From Microbispora sp. ZYX-F-249 (lineage in GTDB: Bacteria; Actinomycetota; Actinomycetes; Streptosporangiales; Streptosporangiaceae), in assembly GCF_039649665.1 (NCBI RefSeq), contig NZ_JBDJAW010000012.1, positions 124,001 through 188,000 on the forward strand: DNA of 64,000 bases. The letters are read 5' to 3'. The notes beneath the pieces are model-generated. The model was not told the DNA's origin, did no database searches, and saw only the letters and a program-made list of their open reading frames with translations. This document shows, piece by piece, positions 32,554 through 40,517 of this stretch (positions within the stretch are counted from its first letter, which is position 1; each line of letters starts with the position of its first letter). Both the position numbers and the translations under genes were made by a program.

Positions 32554-33249
32554 GTGGACCGCGACGCCGTCGTACTGGACGACCCGGTGGGCGAATCGCT
32601 GCGCGGTCACCACGCGCATCTCGCCCGACGGCTCGGCGGGGCCGCCACTTACCTGCCGGAGGTCGCGACCTTCTCCACGGTCACGGCAGACCCGCGTGCG
32701 GAGGAATGGGCCGACCTCGCCCGGCTGCTCGGCCGGGGGGAGCTCGCCGACATGTTCAGCTCCCCGGCCTCGCCGCCGCGGGACTGGGAGCCGGTCTTCG
32801 TGCTGGAAGGCCGCCAGATGGTCTGGCCCGGCGGCCGGCCCGACCACCCCGGCGCCGACGACCTCGAAGTGGTCGAGCTGGGCGCAGGCAGCGTGCCCGA
32901 GATGCTCGGCCTCGTCGCGCGGACCCGGCCGGGGCCGTTCTGGCCGCGCACCCGCGAACTCGGCACCTACCTCGGCGTCCGCGAGAACGGGACGCTGGTG
33001 GCGATGGCGGGCGAGCGGCTCCGGCCACCGGGCTGGACCGAGATCAGCGCCGTCTGCACCGCCCCCGAGGCGCGCGGGCGAGGGCTCGCCGCCCGCCTGG
33101 TCAGCGCGCTCGTCGCGCGTGTCGTGGCCCGCAACGATCGGCCGTTCCTGCACGTGGCCGAGGCGAACACCGGCGCGATCGCCCTCTACGAGCGGCTCGG
33201 ATTCGACACCCGAAGGCCCGTGACGTTCCGGGGGTTCCGCACGCCGTGA
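32554..33249 (+). CDS. GNAT-family acetyltransferase (FR47-like)
   Basis: A protein of 231 residues if GTG 32554 is used; GAGAGG lies 12 bases upstream, and ATG 32491 would add 21 atypical residues. The C-terminal half carries the FR47-type acetyl-CoA site: EISAVCTAPEARGRGLAARL then FLHVAEANTGAIALYERLGF. The N-terminal half (residues 1-110) is a variable domain with WEPVFVLEGRQMVWPGG. The acceptor substrate is unknown. About 215 bp separate it from the dioxygenase gene; no other gene is visible there. Confidence 0.87.
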   Translation: MDRDAVVLDDPVGESLRGHHAHLARRLGGAATYLPEVATFSTVTADPRAEEWADLARLLGRGELADMFSSPASPPRDWEPVFVLEGRQMVWPGGRPDHPGADDLEVVELGAGSVPEMLGLVARTRPGPFWPRTRELGTYLGVRENGTLVAMAGERLRPPGWTEISAVCTAPEARGRGLAARLVSALVARVVARNDRPFLHVAEANTGAIALYERLGFDTRRPVTFRGFRTP

Positions 33250-33301
33250 CGGCCTGCGGGTGAGGCCTCGGCCGCGCGCCACGGACCCGCCGGGCGGGCG
33301 G

Positions 33302-33739
33302 TCAGGCGGGCTCCCCCACCAGCGTGGTGACGAGCCGGAACACCTCGGTGGTGTCGGCCACGCCGCCCACGATGATGATCTTCAGACTCGCCCGCTCCTC
33401 GTCGTAGACGGTCTCGACGCGCAGGGGGCGGTCGGCGGGGGAACGGCTCGCGGTGGCCGCCATCAGCATGTTGCCCAGGGTCGTCATCTCGTCGGGGGCG
33501 ATGGCGTCGATCTGGACGATGCTCGAGGCCTCGACGTGACGGCGCCGCCGGGCGGTCTCGGCGGCCGGCGGCTCGGCCGGATGGCCCAGGAACGCCTCCA
33601 GGTCCTCGCGGGCGATGCGGTACTGCTTGCCGATGCGCACCGCCTTCAGCCGCCCGTCGCGCACGTAGTTGCGCACGGTCTTCACGTGCAGGCCCAGCAG
33701 GTTCGCCACCTGCTCCACCGAGTACGGCTGCTGCGGCAT
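33302..33739 (-). CDS. Excisionase/MerR-like helix-turn-helix (HTH_17) DNA-binding protein
   Basis: A protein of 145 residues. The N-terminus is a winged helix-turn-helix of the excisionase type: YSVEQVANLLGLHVKTVRNYVRDG, then LKAVRIGKQYRIAREDLEAFL. After a basic Ala-rich linker (ETARRRRH), the C-terminal half (IVQIDAIAPDEMTTLGNMLM, VYDEERASLKIIIVGGV, ADTTEVFRLVTTLVG) looks like a small alpha/beta domain that may sense a ligand or mediate oligomerisation. Target unknown. It has no phage or plasmid neighbours, so it is likely a chromosomal regulator. Confidence 0.85.
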   Translation of the reverse strand: MPQQPYSVEQVANLLGLHVKTVRNYVRDGRLKAVRIGKQYRIAREDLEAFLGHPAEPPAAETARRRRHVEASSIVQIDAIAPDEMTTLGNMLMAATASRSPADRPLRVETVYDEERASLKIIIVGGVADTTEVFRLVTTLVGEPA

Positions 33740-33869
33740 CCCACTCCCCTCCGTCCGGCTCCCCCACGTACCCTATCCAGCTGTCCGAAGAGGCAGGTTG
33801 GGGAGTTCTGAGGGCATGAGCGGCCAAGGTCGCGAGCGGGACCGGCGACCCGGGAGGTAGTCTGCGTTC

Positions 33870-34049
33870 ATGTTCCACCGCAAACCCATCGAAGAGCGCA
33901 TCGCCGAGCGTGTCGCCAAGCGCCCTCCGCTCAAGGAGGGCAAGCACTTCGAGCACCGCCCCGCGCTGATCGTGTTCTGCGTGGTCATCGCGCTCGTCGC
34001 GCTGAAGATCGTGGGCGCCTTCGCTCTCATGAAGTGGGGCGTCCAGTAG
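33870..34049 (+). CDS. 59-residue single-pass membrane protein (short gene)
   Basis: ATG 33870 to TAG 34049. The N-terminal 35 residues are charged and helical (KPIEERIAERVAKRPPLKEG), followed by a clear transmembrane helix, ALIVFCVVIALVALKIVGAF. GGGAGG lies 11 bases upstream, and TAGTCT (33858-33863) sits exactly 6 bases before the ATG, which also fits a leaderless start. Codon use is strongly GC3-biased like its neighbours, supporting a real gene. I do not recognise a named family. It lies between a divergent HTH_17 regulator and the DUF551-like gene. Confidence 0.75.
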   Translation: MFHRKPIEERIAERVAKRPPLKEGKHFEHRPALIVFCVVIALVALKIVGAFALMKWGVQ

Positions 34050-34093
34050 GACGCCGCCGCACTGGCCGTACCCGACGAAGGATCGGAGCTGGG

Positions 34094-34516
34094 ATGGACA
34101 TGCGCACGGAGGTCGAGTGGGTGGACTCGCGGGAGAGGCTGCCGCAGGAGGGAATGCCCGTGGCCGCCGCGATCGCGGGCCGTTTCGCGTCCGGCGACGC
34201 GGACGAGTGCGATCCGGGCGCCGGACAGGACTTCTGGCTGGTGCGGCCGATGTACTTCACCACCCGTCACATCGGTGAGGACGGGCGTGAGTACCGCGAC
34301 TGCTTCGTCGACTCTGACGGCATCGTCCGCCCGCCCTACGGCCGGGACCGTGACGACCCGCAGGACCCCGGCGACCCGCAGTACTGTGACGACCCGATCA
34401 CCCACTGGGCCGAGTTGCCCACCCTGCCGGGCACGACCGTGCACTACCTGATGGGCGAGGAGGCGAGGACCGCTCGCGCGAACGCCTCGGGTGAGGGGAT
34501 GTCAGCGCGGTCATAG
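34094..34516 (+). CDS. Hypothetical soluble protein with DUF551-like opening
   Basis: A protein of 140 residues from ATG 34094 (or 34100); GGAGCT precedes it. It opens with EVEWVDSRERLPQEGMPV, resembling the W-x-S/D-x-x-x-x-L-P-x-x-G motif of DUF551-like proteins. It is very acidic in the middle (YGRDRDDPQDPGDPQYCDD) with WAELP later, and has no membrane segment or signal. It probably follows the 59-residue membrane protein in one transcript (45-bp gap). Function is unknown. Confidence 0.75.
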   Translation: MDMRTEVEWVDSRERLPQEGMPVAAAIAGRFASGDADECDPGAGQDFWLVRPMYFTTRHIGEDGREYRDCFVDSDGIVRPPYGRDRDDPQDPGDPQYCDDPITHWAELPTLPGTTVHYLMGEEARTARANASGEGMSARS

Positions 34517-34540
34517 CGCGCTCGCGGACGCCGTCAGCCA

Positions 34541-34560
34541 CGCCCGGCGCCGGCCGGGCG
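34541..34560. terminator. Hairpin between convergent genes
   Basis: CGCCCGGC (34541-34548) and GCCGGGCG (34553-34560) form an 8-bp perfect stem with a 4-base loop in the 50-bp gap between two gene ends. It could terminate transcription from both sides. No T-tract is seen. Confidence 0.55.
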
Positions 34561-34566
34561 AGCGGA

Positions 34567-35781
34567 TCAGGCCTCCAGGGCGCTGCCCTTCTGCCACTTG
34601 CTGAACGGCATCTGCCAGAACCCCCAGCCGTTGTTCCACTCCAGGGCCCGGTCGGTGCCGACGATCTTGACGACGTCGCCCCGGTGGAAGTTGTCGTAGA
34701 ACCACTTGGCGTCGCTGGGGTGGGCGTTGATGCACCCGTGGCTCACGTTGGCCCGGCCCTGCGAGCCGACCGACCACGGTGCGCCGTGGACGTACTCACC
34801 GCTGTTGGAGATGCGGACGGCGTGGTTGACGACCTCCTTGTAGTACCCGGGGTCGCCCTCCTTCTTCCCGGGGGAGATCATCGTGACCGGGTTGCCGCGT
34901 TCCATGGTCAGGTGGACGCCGCTGGTGGTGGTGTACTCGCGGGTGGTCGCCTTGCCGGCACTGATCTTCATGGTCTTCACGACCTTGCCGTCGCGCCGGA
35001 CCACCATCATGTGGGTCCTGGTGCTGACCGAGCTGATCCAGGCCGCGCCGATCTTGATGGTCGTGCTGTGGTCCTCGACGCCGTAGGTGTCCTGCCCGGC
35101 TTTCACCCCGGTCAGGTGCGCGGTGAACTTGACCTTCTGGTGCGCGGGCCAGTACTTGGCCGTCCGGTAGATGACGAACTTGTCGTCGATCCACCGCCAG
35201 GCGCCCTTGACCGGCTTCTCCGCGTCCACTTCGAGGGCCTGCTCCACGGCGGCCTTGTCCTGCACCGGCGCGTTGAACCTCACCATGATCGGCATTCCGA
35301 CGCCGACGGTCTCCCCCTTGATGCCGGGGGTGACGTCCACGACCTCCAGCCCGACCTTGGGCTTGAGCGTGGTGAAGCGGCTGGTCGCGGTCGCGGGGCC
35401 GCCCTGGCCGGTGGCCTTGGCCGACACCGTGTATCTGCTGGAGGGCTTGAGCGGCTGCTTGGAGGTCCACTTGGTGCGGGTGGCGTCGAACTCGCCCTCG
35501 AGCGTCTCGCCGCCCGCCTGGACCGTGACCTCCTCCAGCGCGCCGTTGGCGGCGGTGACGACCACGGTCTTGTCGGGACGCACCTTGGCGCTGCCCGTCG
35601 CGGGGCTGATCTTGATGGCGGGAGCCGGGACGGCGGGCGCGGCGCCGTCGCCGGAGCCCCCGGAGCCGCCGCCGGTCGAGCCTGGCGCGTCCGATCCACC
35701 GGAACACGCCGACAGAGCCGCGGCCAACGTCACGGCGACTGCGGCGATCGGCCACCTCGAGCGACTACCAGTGCTCAGCAC
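34567..35781 (-). CDS. Lipoprotein L,D-transpeptidase with Ig-like domains
   Basis: A protein of 404 residues, GTG 35781 with GGGGGAG 8 bases upstream. The signal peptide ends in lipobox LSAC with lipidated Cys26, then a Gly/Ser-rich spacer. Two bacterial Ig-like domains follow (about 50-245). The YkuD catalytic domain (about 250-380) contains HGAPWSVGSQGRANVSHGCI with nucleophile Cys350, and a Trp-rich C-terminal subdomain (WNNGWGFWQMPFSKW) typical of Ldt(Mt2)-like enzymes. It makes 3-3 cross-links in peptidoglycan and is the target of carbapenems. It stands alone. Confidence 0.93.
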   Translation of the reverse strand: MLSTGSRSRWPIAAVAVTLAAALSACSGGSDAPGSTGGGSGGSGDGAAPAVPAPAIKISPATGSAKVRPDKTVVVTAANGALEEVTVQAGGETLEGEFDATRTKWTSKQPLKPSSRYTVSAKATGQGGPATATSRFTTLKPKVGLEVVDVTPGIKGETVGVGMPIMVRFNAPVQDKAAVEQALEVDAEKPVKGAWRWIDDKFVIYRTAKYWPAHQKVKFTAHLTGVKAGQDTYGVEDHSTTIKIGAAWISSVSTRTHMMVVRRDGKVVKTMKISAGKATTREYTTTSGVHLTMERGNPVTMISPGKKEGDPGYYKEVVNHAVRISNSGEYVHGAPWSVGSQGRANVSHGCINAHPSDAKWFYDNFHRGDVVKIVGTDRALEWNNGWGFWQMPFSKWQKGSALEA

Positions 35782-35923
35782 AACTACTACTCCCCCATGA
35801 GCGCGAAGGGCACCATAAGACCTTATTCGGGGTTGCCTCTTATGTTGTCATTTTCTCCTGCGCTAAGGTCACATTTCGGTCGCTTCTCCGGTGGAGTCGT
35901 CTCTGCTGACGGTAAGGTGCGGG

Positions 35924-36733
35924 TCAAGACTGATCAAGCACCCAGTCAGCATCCGCCGTGGCGAGGGCCTGCACGTCCGCGTACGACGGGAGGCCGGCGG
36001 GGACGTCCCCGCCTCCGGCGACCGCCCGGGCGGTCTCGGCCACCGCGTGCAGGGCGGCCCGCAGCAGCAGCGACCCGGTGCTGATCCGCCTGACGCCGAG
36101 CGCACCCAGACCCGCGACCGTGTGGCGGCCGGGCAGGAACAGCACGTTGAGCGGCAGATCGGCCGCGTCCACCAGCGCCCGCACGTCGTCGTCGGCGGCC
36201 ACCCCGGGAACGAACACGCCGTCGGCCCCGGCCTCGGCGAAGGCCCGCAGCCGGGCGATCGTCGCCCGCAGGTCCCCGGCCCCCAGCCAGTAGGTGTCGG
36301 TGCGGGCGTTGACGAACAGCTCCGGCGCCCGCGCCTTGACCGCCGCGATCGTCTCGCACCGCTCGCCGAGGTCCGCCAGCGTGCCGTCCGGCCGGCCGTC
36401 CTCGATGTTGACCCCGGCCACGCCCAGGGCGGCCAGGCCGGCGGCGATCTCGGCAACCCCTTCCGGCGTGTCCGCGAAGCCGCCCTCGATGTCCACCGAC
36501 ACCGGGCACGGCAGCCCGGCCAGCCGCGCGGCCAGCGCCAGCGTCTCCGCCGCGGTGTCGCCCGTCGCGTCGGGCTTGCCCGCCGCCGCGGCGACGCCGA
36601 GGCTCGTGGTGCCGATCGCGGCGAACCCGGCGGCGGCCAGCACGGCCGCCGAGGCGTGGTCCCAGGCGTTGGGCAGCACCAGGGGGCGCTCGGCGTGATG
36701 GAGCGCCCGGAACGTCTCGGCGTGCGTGCTCAT
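35924..36733 (-). CDS. Isocitrate lyase/PEP mutase superfamily protein
   Basis: A protein of 269 residues, ATG 36733, overlapping the stop of the upstream P450 gene (ATGA). It opens with HHAERPLVLPNAWDHASAAVLAAAGF, then VSVDIEGGFADTPEGV (metal-binding Asp/Glu), GVNIEDGRPDG and VNARTDTYWLG, the set of motifs of the 2-methylisocitrate lyase/PEP mutase family. The usual lyase K-K-C-G-H loop is absent, as in carboxyphosphonoenolpyruvate-type or oxaloacetate-hydrolase-like members. The reaction is not assigned. Confidence 0.87.
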   Translation of the reverse strand: MSTHAETFRALHHAERPLVLPNAWDHASAAVLAAAGFAAIGTTSLGVAAAAGKPDATGDTAAETLALAARLAGLPCPVSVDIEGGFADTPEGVAEIAAGLAALGVAGVNIEDGRPDGTLADLGERCETIAAVKARAPELFVNARTDTYWLGAGDLRATIARLRAFAEAGADGVFVPGVAADDDVRALVDAADLPLNVLFLPGRHTVAGLGALGVRRISTGSLLLRAALHAVAETARAVAGGGDVPAGLPSYADVQALATADADWVLDQS

Positions 36734-37851
36734 CGGTGTCCTTCCGTCGTGTCGGGGTCGTGCAGGCAGAGCCGGGCGGGCACCCGCAGGTTCGGCGACG
36801 GCTCGTACGGGAGCTCGGGGTCGGCGAGCCGGTGCCCGGCGGCGGCCTCCAGGATGCCCGCGGCCAGGGCGAGCGCGGCGTCCTGCCCGGGGCAGGGCCT
36901 GATCCCGTCGCCGAAGCCCAGGTGCTCGCCACCGATGCGCAGGTGGCCGCCACCGGAGCGCACGTGCCCGCCGCTCCCCTGGCGAGGACGAGCAGGGTCG
37001 AAGCGGTGCGGGTCGGGGAAGACCTCGGGGTCCCGGTTGGCCGCCGCGAGGTCCAGCACGAGGACGGCCCCCGCGGGCACGGGGACTCCCCCGGCCATGG
37101 CGTCCTCGGCCGCCACCCGGCGCGTGAGCCGTACGGGCGGGTCCCACCGCAGGGTCTCGGCCAGCAGCGCCTCGACCGGCCACCGCAGGGCCAGGTCGGC
37201 GGGCATGCGCGTCACCGCGGCGAGGGCGTTGCCCACCAGGCCGGCGGTGGCGTCACAGGCCTGGACCAGCACTCCCGCCACGGCGGCCAGCAGGCCCGGC
37301 TCGGGCGCATCCCGTCCGCCGAGCGCGGCCGCCAGCACGGCCACCGCCGCGTCGGCCGCGTCCCCGGCGGGCGGCGCGGCGGAAACGGCGGGGAGGTGGT
37401 AGGCGGCGGCCATGGCCCTCACCGCGGCGACGACCTCCTCCCGCCGCTCCTCCGGGACGCCGAGCCGCGTGGCGAGGACCCCGACCGGGACGCGGCGGGC
37501 GATCGTGGCCATCACGTCGACGGGCGCCCCGCCCGCCAGTTCGGCGCGCGTCCGCTCCCGGGCCTCGCGGCGCAGCCGTACGGGGTCGAGGGCGTCGAGC
37601 AGCCCCAGCACGCGCGCGCGGCGGCGGGCGTGCGCGGCTCCGTTGCTGAACCTGCTGACCGCTCCCCGCAGCCAGGCCATCCCCGGCCCGGAATCGGTCC
37701 CGAGCGGCGCGGCGGGGGCGGCCGGGACGAGGAAGCGGGGGTCGGCGAGCACGGCACGCACGTCCGCGTGCCGGGTGAGCCGCCGTTCCCGTACGGCGGG
37801 CGGATCTGTCGTCATCGGTGGCCGGGGGCGCGTGGAGGCCGCCCCCTTCAC
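36730..37851 (-). CDS. Cytochrome P450, N-terminally short
   Basis: A protein of 373 residues from GTG 37851 or 361 from ATG 37815; neither start has a convincing ribosome-binding site. The sequence begins at the RRLTRHADVRAVLADPRF stretch, so about 35-40 residues of the usual N-terminal A-helix region are missing. The I-helix has VQACDATAGLVG, the ExxR motif is ETLR in LAETLRWDPPVR, and the heme loop is FGDGIRPCPGQDAAL. A glycine/histidine-rich insert (residues about 300-322: GSGGHVRSGGGHLRIGGEH) precedes the heme loop. It is coupled to the PEP mutase-like gene. It may be a functional short P450 or a damaged one. Confidence 0.82.
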   Translation of the reverse strand: MKGAASTRPRPPMTTDPPAVRERRLTRHADVRAVLADPRFLVPAAPAAPLGTDSGPGMAWLRGAVSRFSNGAAHARRRARVLGLLDALDPVRLRREARERTRAELAGGAPVDVMATIARRVPVGVLATRLGVPEERREEVVAAVRAMAAAYHLPAVSAAPPAGDAADAAVAVLAAALGGRDAPEPGLLAAVAGVLVQACDATAGLVGNALAAVTRMPADLALRWPVEALLAETLRWDPPVRLTRRVAAEDAMAGGVPVPAGAVLVLDLAAANRDPEVFPDPHRFDPARPRQGSGGHVRSGGGHLRIGGEHLGFGDGIRPCPGQDAALALAAGILEAAAGHRLADPELPYEPSPNLRVPARLCLHDPDTTEGHR

Positions 37852-38130
37852 CCCTTCCGTGGTGGATGTCGCCTCCCGGGCAGGCTAGGGCCGTGATCCT
37901 TCGGCTCCGGTCGAACGATGAACGTTTCACGCCTAAATGTGCGATGTGCGGCGTGTGGACCTTTGGGCCTTCTCAAAGATCGGTCCGCGGGTTATCACAG
38001 GGCGGGAGGGCCATCGTGATCCCCTCGTCCTCCTAGAACGTTCCACGGCTTCACGACCGGGCACCACTCGCCGGCCACCCGGCGTCGACATCTCGTACGC
38101 CCACTGGGCACCACCGCGATGGAGGACGGC

Positions 38131-39225
38131 ATGCGCCTGTTACGTACCGTGTTCACCCGATTACTTTTACTCTGTGCGATGGTCGCCGGGGGCGCCGCCG
38201 CCGGGGCGGGGGCCGCGAACGCGGCGGTTCCCGACGTCTGGGGATTCGCCTACGTCGACGTCACCTCCGGCGTGCCGAACCTGGCCTACCAGGCGGGTAG
38301 CTGGGGGGCCGGGCCGACGGTCAGCGTCACGGCCGGCGGCTCCGGCGAATACTTCGTGCGTTTCCCGAAGATCGGCATCCCCAAGGGCGGGATCGCGCAC
38401 GTGACCGCCGTCTCGCAGGCGGCCGAGTGGTGCCAGATCGAGAAGTGGGGGCAGTCCGGCTCCGACGAGATCGTGGCGGTGCGGTGCTACCGGTACGGCG
38501 GCACCCCCGTCAAGGCGAAGTTCTCGATCGTCTTCGCCAGCAGCAGCGGGGCGCTGGCCTCGGCGACGGAGGCGTACGGCTACCTCTACTGGAACGGCAC
38601 GTCCATCGCCTCCGACTACAACTCCGCGCTCGGCGTGAACGCCGTCTTCCCCAACGCGACCGGCGACTGGACGGTCTGGCTGCCCGGGCTCGGCTCCGCC
38701 GTACAGGCGGGCAACATCCAGGTCACCGCGGTCGACTCGAGCAAGCCGGCGCGGTGCAAGGTGGGCGCCTGGAGTTGGGCGCCGTCGGGGCAGAAGATCC
38801 AGGTGCTGTGCCACGACGTGGCCGACAAGCCGTACGACACCGGCTGGACCCTCACCTACCAGCGTGAGCGGGCGGTCACCGGGGCGTACGCGCCGCCCAA
38901 GCTGTTCGCCTACACCTTCGACAACGTCCCGGCCAACCCCGGCCCGTACGCGCCCGCCCCCGCGGGGGTCAACTACAACTCACAGGGCGGGATCAACACG
39001 GTGCGGACGGCCGGGACCGGCATGCGCCTGGCGTTCTTCCCCAAGGTCGGCGTGACGCCCAACAACGTGCAGGTGACGGCATACGGTCCCGGTCCGTATT
39101 TCTGCAACCTGCTCACGCTGTGGACGACCTACGGCTCCGACGTCTACGTGCGTGACGTGGTCTGTTACAAGGGCACCACCCAGGTCGACCAGCCGTCGTT
39201 CGTGACCTACGTCTCGCAGTACTGA
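38131..39225 (+). CDS. Secreted protein of three Cys-paired repeats, copy 1
   Basis: A protein of 364 residues from ATG 38131; GGAGG at 38121-38125 decides this over ATG 38119. The signal peptide (1-31) ends at ANA. The mature protein consists of three repeats of about 105-110 residues, starting near 36, 146 and 257. Each has an A-Y-x-Y or F-A-Y opening, a N/H-V-x-V-T-A centre and a Cys pair (101/119, 209/227, 325/345) around a K/L-x-x-W stretch. The third ends in FVTYVSQY. I do not recognise the family. It is probably extracellular and beta-rich with one disulphide per repeat. Confidence 0.88.
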   Translation: MRLLRTVFTRLLLLCAMVAGGAAAGAGAANAAVPDVWGFAYVDVTSGVPNLAYQAGSWGAGPTVSVTAGGSGEYFVRFPKIGIPKGGIAHVTAVSQAAEWCQIEKWGQSGSDEIVAVRCYRYGGTPVKAKFSIVFASSSGALASATEAYGYLYWNGTSIASDYNSALGVNAVFPNATGDWTVWLPGLGSAVQAGNIQVTAVDSSKPARCKVGAWSWAPSGQKIQVLCHDVADKPYDTGWTLTYQRERAVTGAYAPPKLFAYTFDNVPANPGPYAPAPAGVNYNSQGGINTVRTAGTGMRLAFFPKVGVTPNNVQVTAYGPGPYFCNLLTLWTTYGSDVYVRDVVCYKGTTQVDQPSFVTYVSQY

Positions 39226-39369
39226 CGGCATCCGCCCGCCGGGCCGGGCCGCGTGGTGGCAGGGTGACGCGGCCCGCGTCCCCTGCCGCCGATGGCCGGG
39301 CACGACCCGCCGGGCCACCGCCGGCGCGGCCTCTCGCACGACTACCGCATCGCCCGTCATGGAGGACAC

Positions 39370-40467
39370 ATGCGCCTGTTACGAACCATGGTCATCCGGA
39401 TACTGCTGATGTGCGCGGTGGCCGCCGCGGCGACCGTCGCCGGGGCGGGGGCCGCGAACGCGGCGGTTCCCGACGTGTGGGGATTCGCCTACGTCAACAC
39501 GACATCCGGCGTGCCGAGCCCGGCCTACCAGGCGGGCAGCTGGGCGCCCGGGCCGACGGTCGGCGTCACCTCCGGCGGCCCCGGTGAGTACTTCGTGCGC
39601 TTCCCGAGGATCGGCATCCCCCGGGGCGGGATCGCGCACGTGACCGCCATCTCGCAGTCGCCGGAATGGTGCCAGATCGAGAAGTGGTGGCAGGACGGCC
39701 CGGACGAGGTGGTGGCGGTGCGGTGCACGCTGTACGGCGGCGGGCACCACGCGCAGACGTTGTTCTCCATCGTCTTCGCCTCCAGCAGCGGGGCGCTGGC
39801 CTCGGCGAGCCAGGCGTACGGCTACGTCTACTGGGACGGCGGATCCATCGCCTCCCACTACAACTCGGCGCTCGCCGCCAACTCCGTCGTCCACACGGGC
39901 ACCGGGGCCTGGACGGTCGTGCTGCCCGGGCTCGGCTCGGCCGTGCAGGCGGGCAACATCCAGGTCACCGCGGTCGACTCGGGCCGGGCGGCGCGGTGCA
40001 AGGTCGGGGCCTGGGACTGGTCCAAGGACGCCCAGAAGATCCGGGTGCTGTGCCACGACGCGACCAACGTGCCGCTCGACACCGGCTGGACCCTCACCTA
40101 CCAGCGGCAGCGGGCGATCATGGGGGCGGCGGTGCCGCCGAAGTACTTCGCCTACACCTTCGACAACGACCCGGCCACCCCCGGGCCGTACGCGCCCGCC
40201 CCCGCCGGGGTCAACTACAACTACACCGGCGCGGTCAACACCCTGACGAGGACCGCGACCGGCCGGCGCTGGGTGGCGTTCCCCTCGGTCGGAGTGCTGC
40301 CGAGCAACGTGCAGGTCACCGCGTACGGCCCCGGGCCGGAGTTCTGCAACCTGGTGACGTTGTGGGTCACGGCCGGCTCCGACGTCCACGTCCGCGACGT
40401 CTTCTGTTACAAGGGGAACGTCAAGGTCGACTCCCCGTCGCTGGTGACCTACACCTCGCAGTACTGA
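39370..40467 (+). CDS. Secreted protein of three Cys-paired repeats, copy 2
   Basis: A protein of 365 residues, ATG 39370 with GGAGG at 39361-39365. It is a close tandem paralogue of the gene at 38131, alignable over its whole length, with the same start MRLLRT, mature start AVPDVWGFAYV and end LVTYTSQY, and the same six Cys. Differences lie mainly in surface-type residues (for example SGSDEIVAVRC versus DGPDEVVAVRC). The similarity includes part of the upstream leader (CATGGAGGAC and GCATGGAGGACGGC contexts), so a recent duplication of gene plus leader is likely. Function unknown; secretion predicted. Confidence 0.88.
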   Translation: MRLLRTMVIRILLMCAVAAAATVAGAGAANAAVPDVWGFAYVNTTSGVPSPAYQAGSWAPGPTVGVTSGGPGEYFVRFPRIGIPRGGIAHVTAISQSPEWCQIEKWWQDGPDEVVAVRCTLYGGGHHAQTLFSIVFASSSGALASASQAYGYVYWDGGSIASHYNSALAANSVVHTGTGAWTVVLPGLGSAVQAGNIQVTAVDSGRAARCKVGAWDWSKDAQKIRVLCHDATNVPLDTGWTLTYQRQRAIMGAAVPPKYFAYTFDNDPATPGPYAPAPAGVNYNYTGAVNTLTRTATGRRWVAFPSVGVLPSNVQVTAYGPGPEFCNLVTLWVTAGSDVHVRDVFCYKGNVKVDSPSLVTYTSQY

Positions 40468-40470
40468 CAC

Positions 40471-40492
40471 GGCCGGGCGGCGCGCGCCGGCC
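40471..40492. terminator. Imperfect GC-rich hairpin between convergent genes
   Basis: GGCCGG (40471-40476) and CCGGCC (40487-40492) can pair, with further G-C pairing inside the 10-base loop. It is placed 3 bp after the secreted-protein stop and before the RecD2 stop at 40518, so it is a candidate terminator. Confidence 0.45.
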
Positions 40493-40517
40493 AGGACACG
40501 CGGAACAGGGCCGCTGG

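Noticed and set aside
22374-37851. A single secondary-metabolite cluster joining the P450s, radical SAM protein and dioxygenase
   Set aside because: There is no core biosynthetic enzyme (PKS, NRPS, terpene cyclase, RiPP precursor), and the genes lie in separate units with their own regulators.
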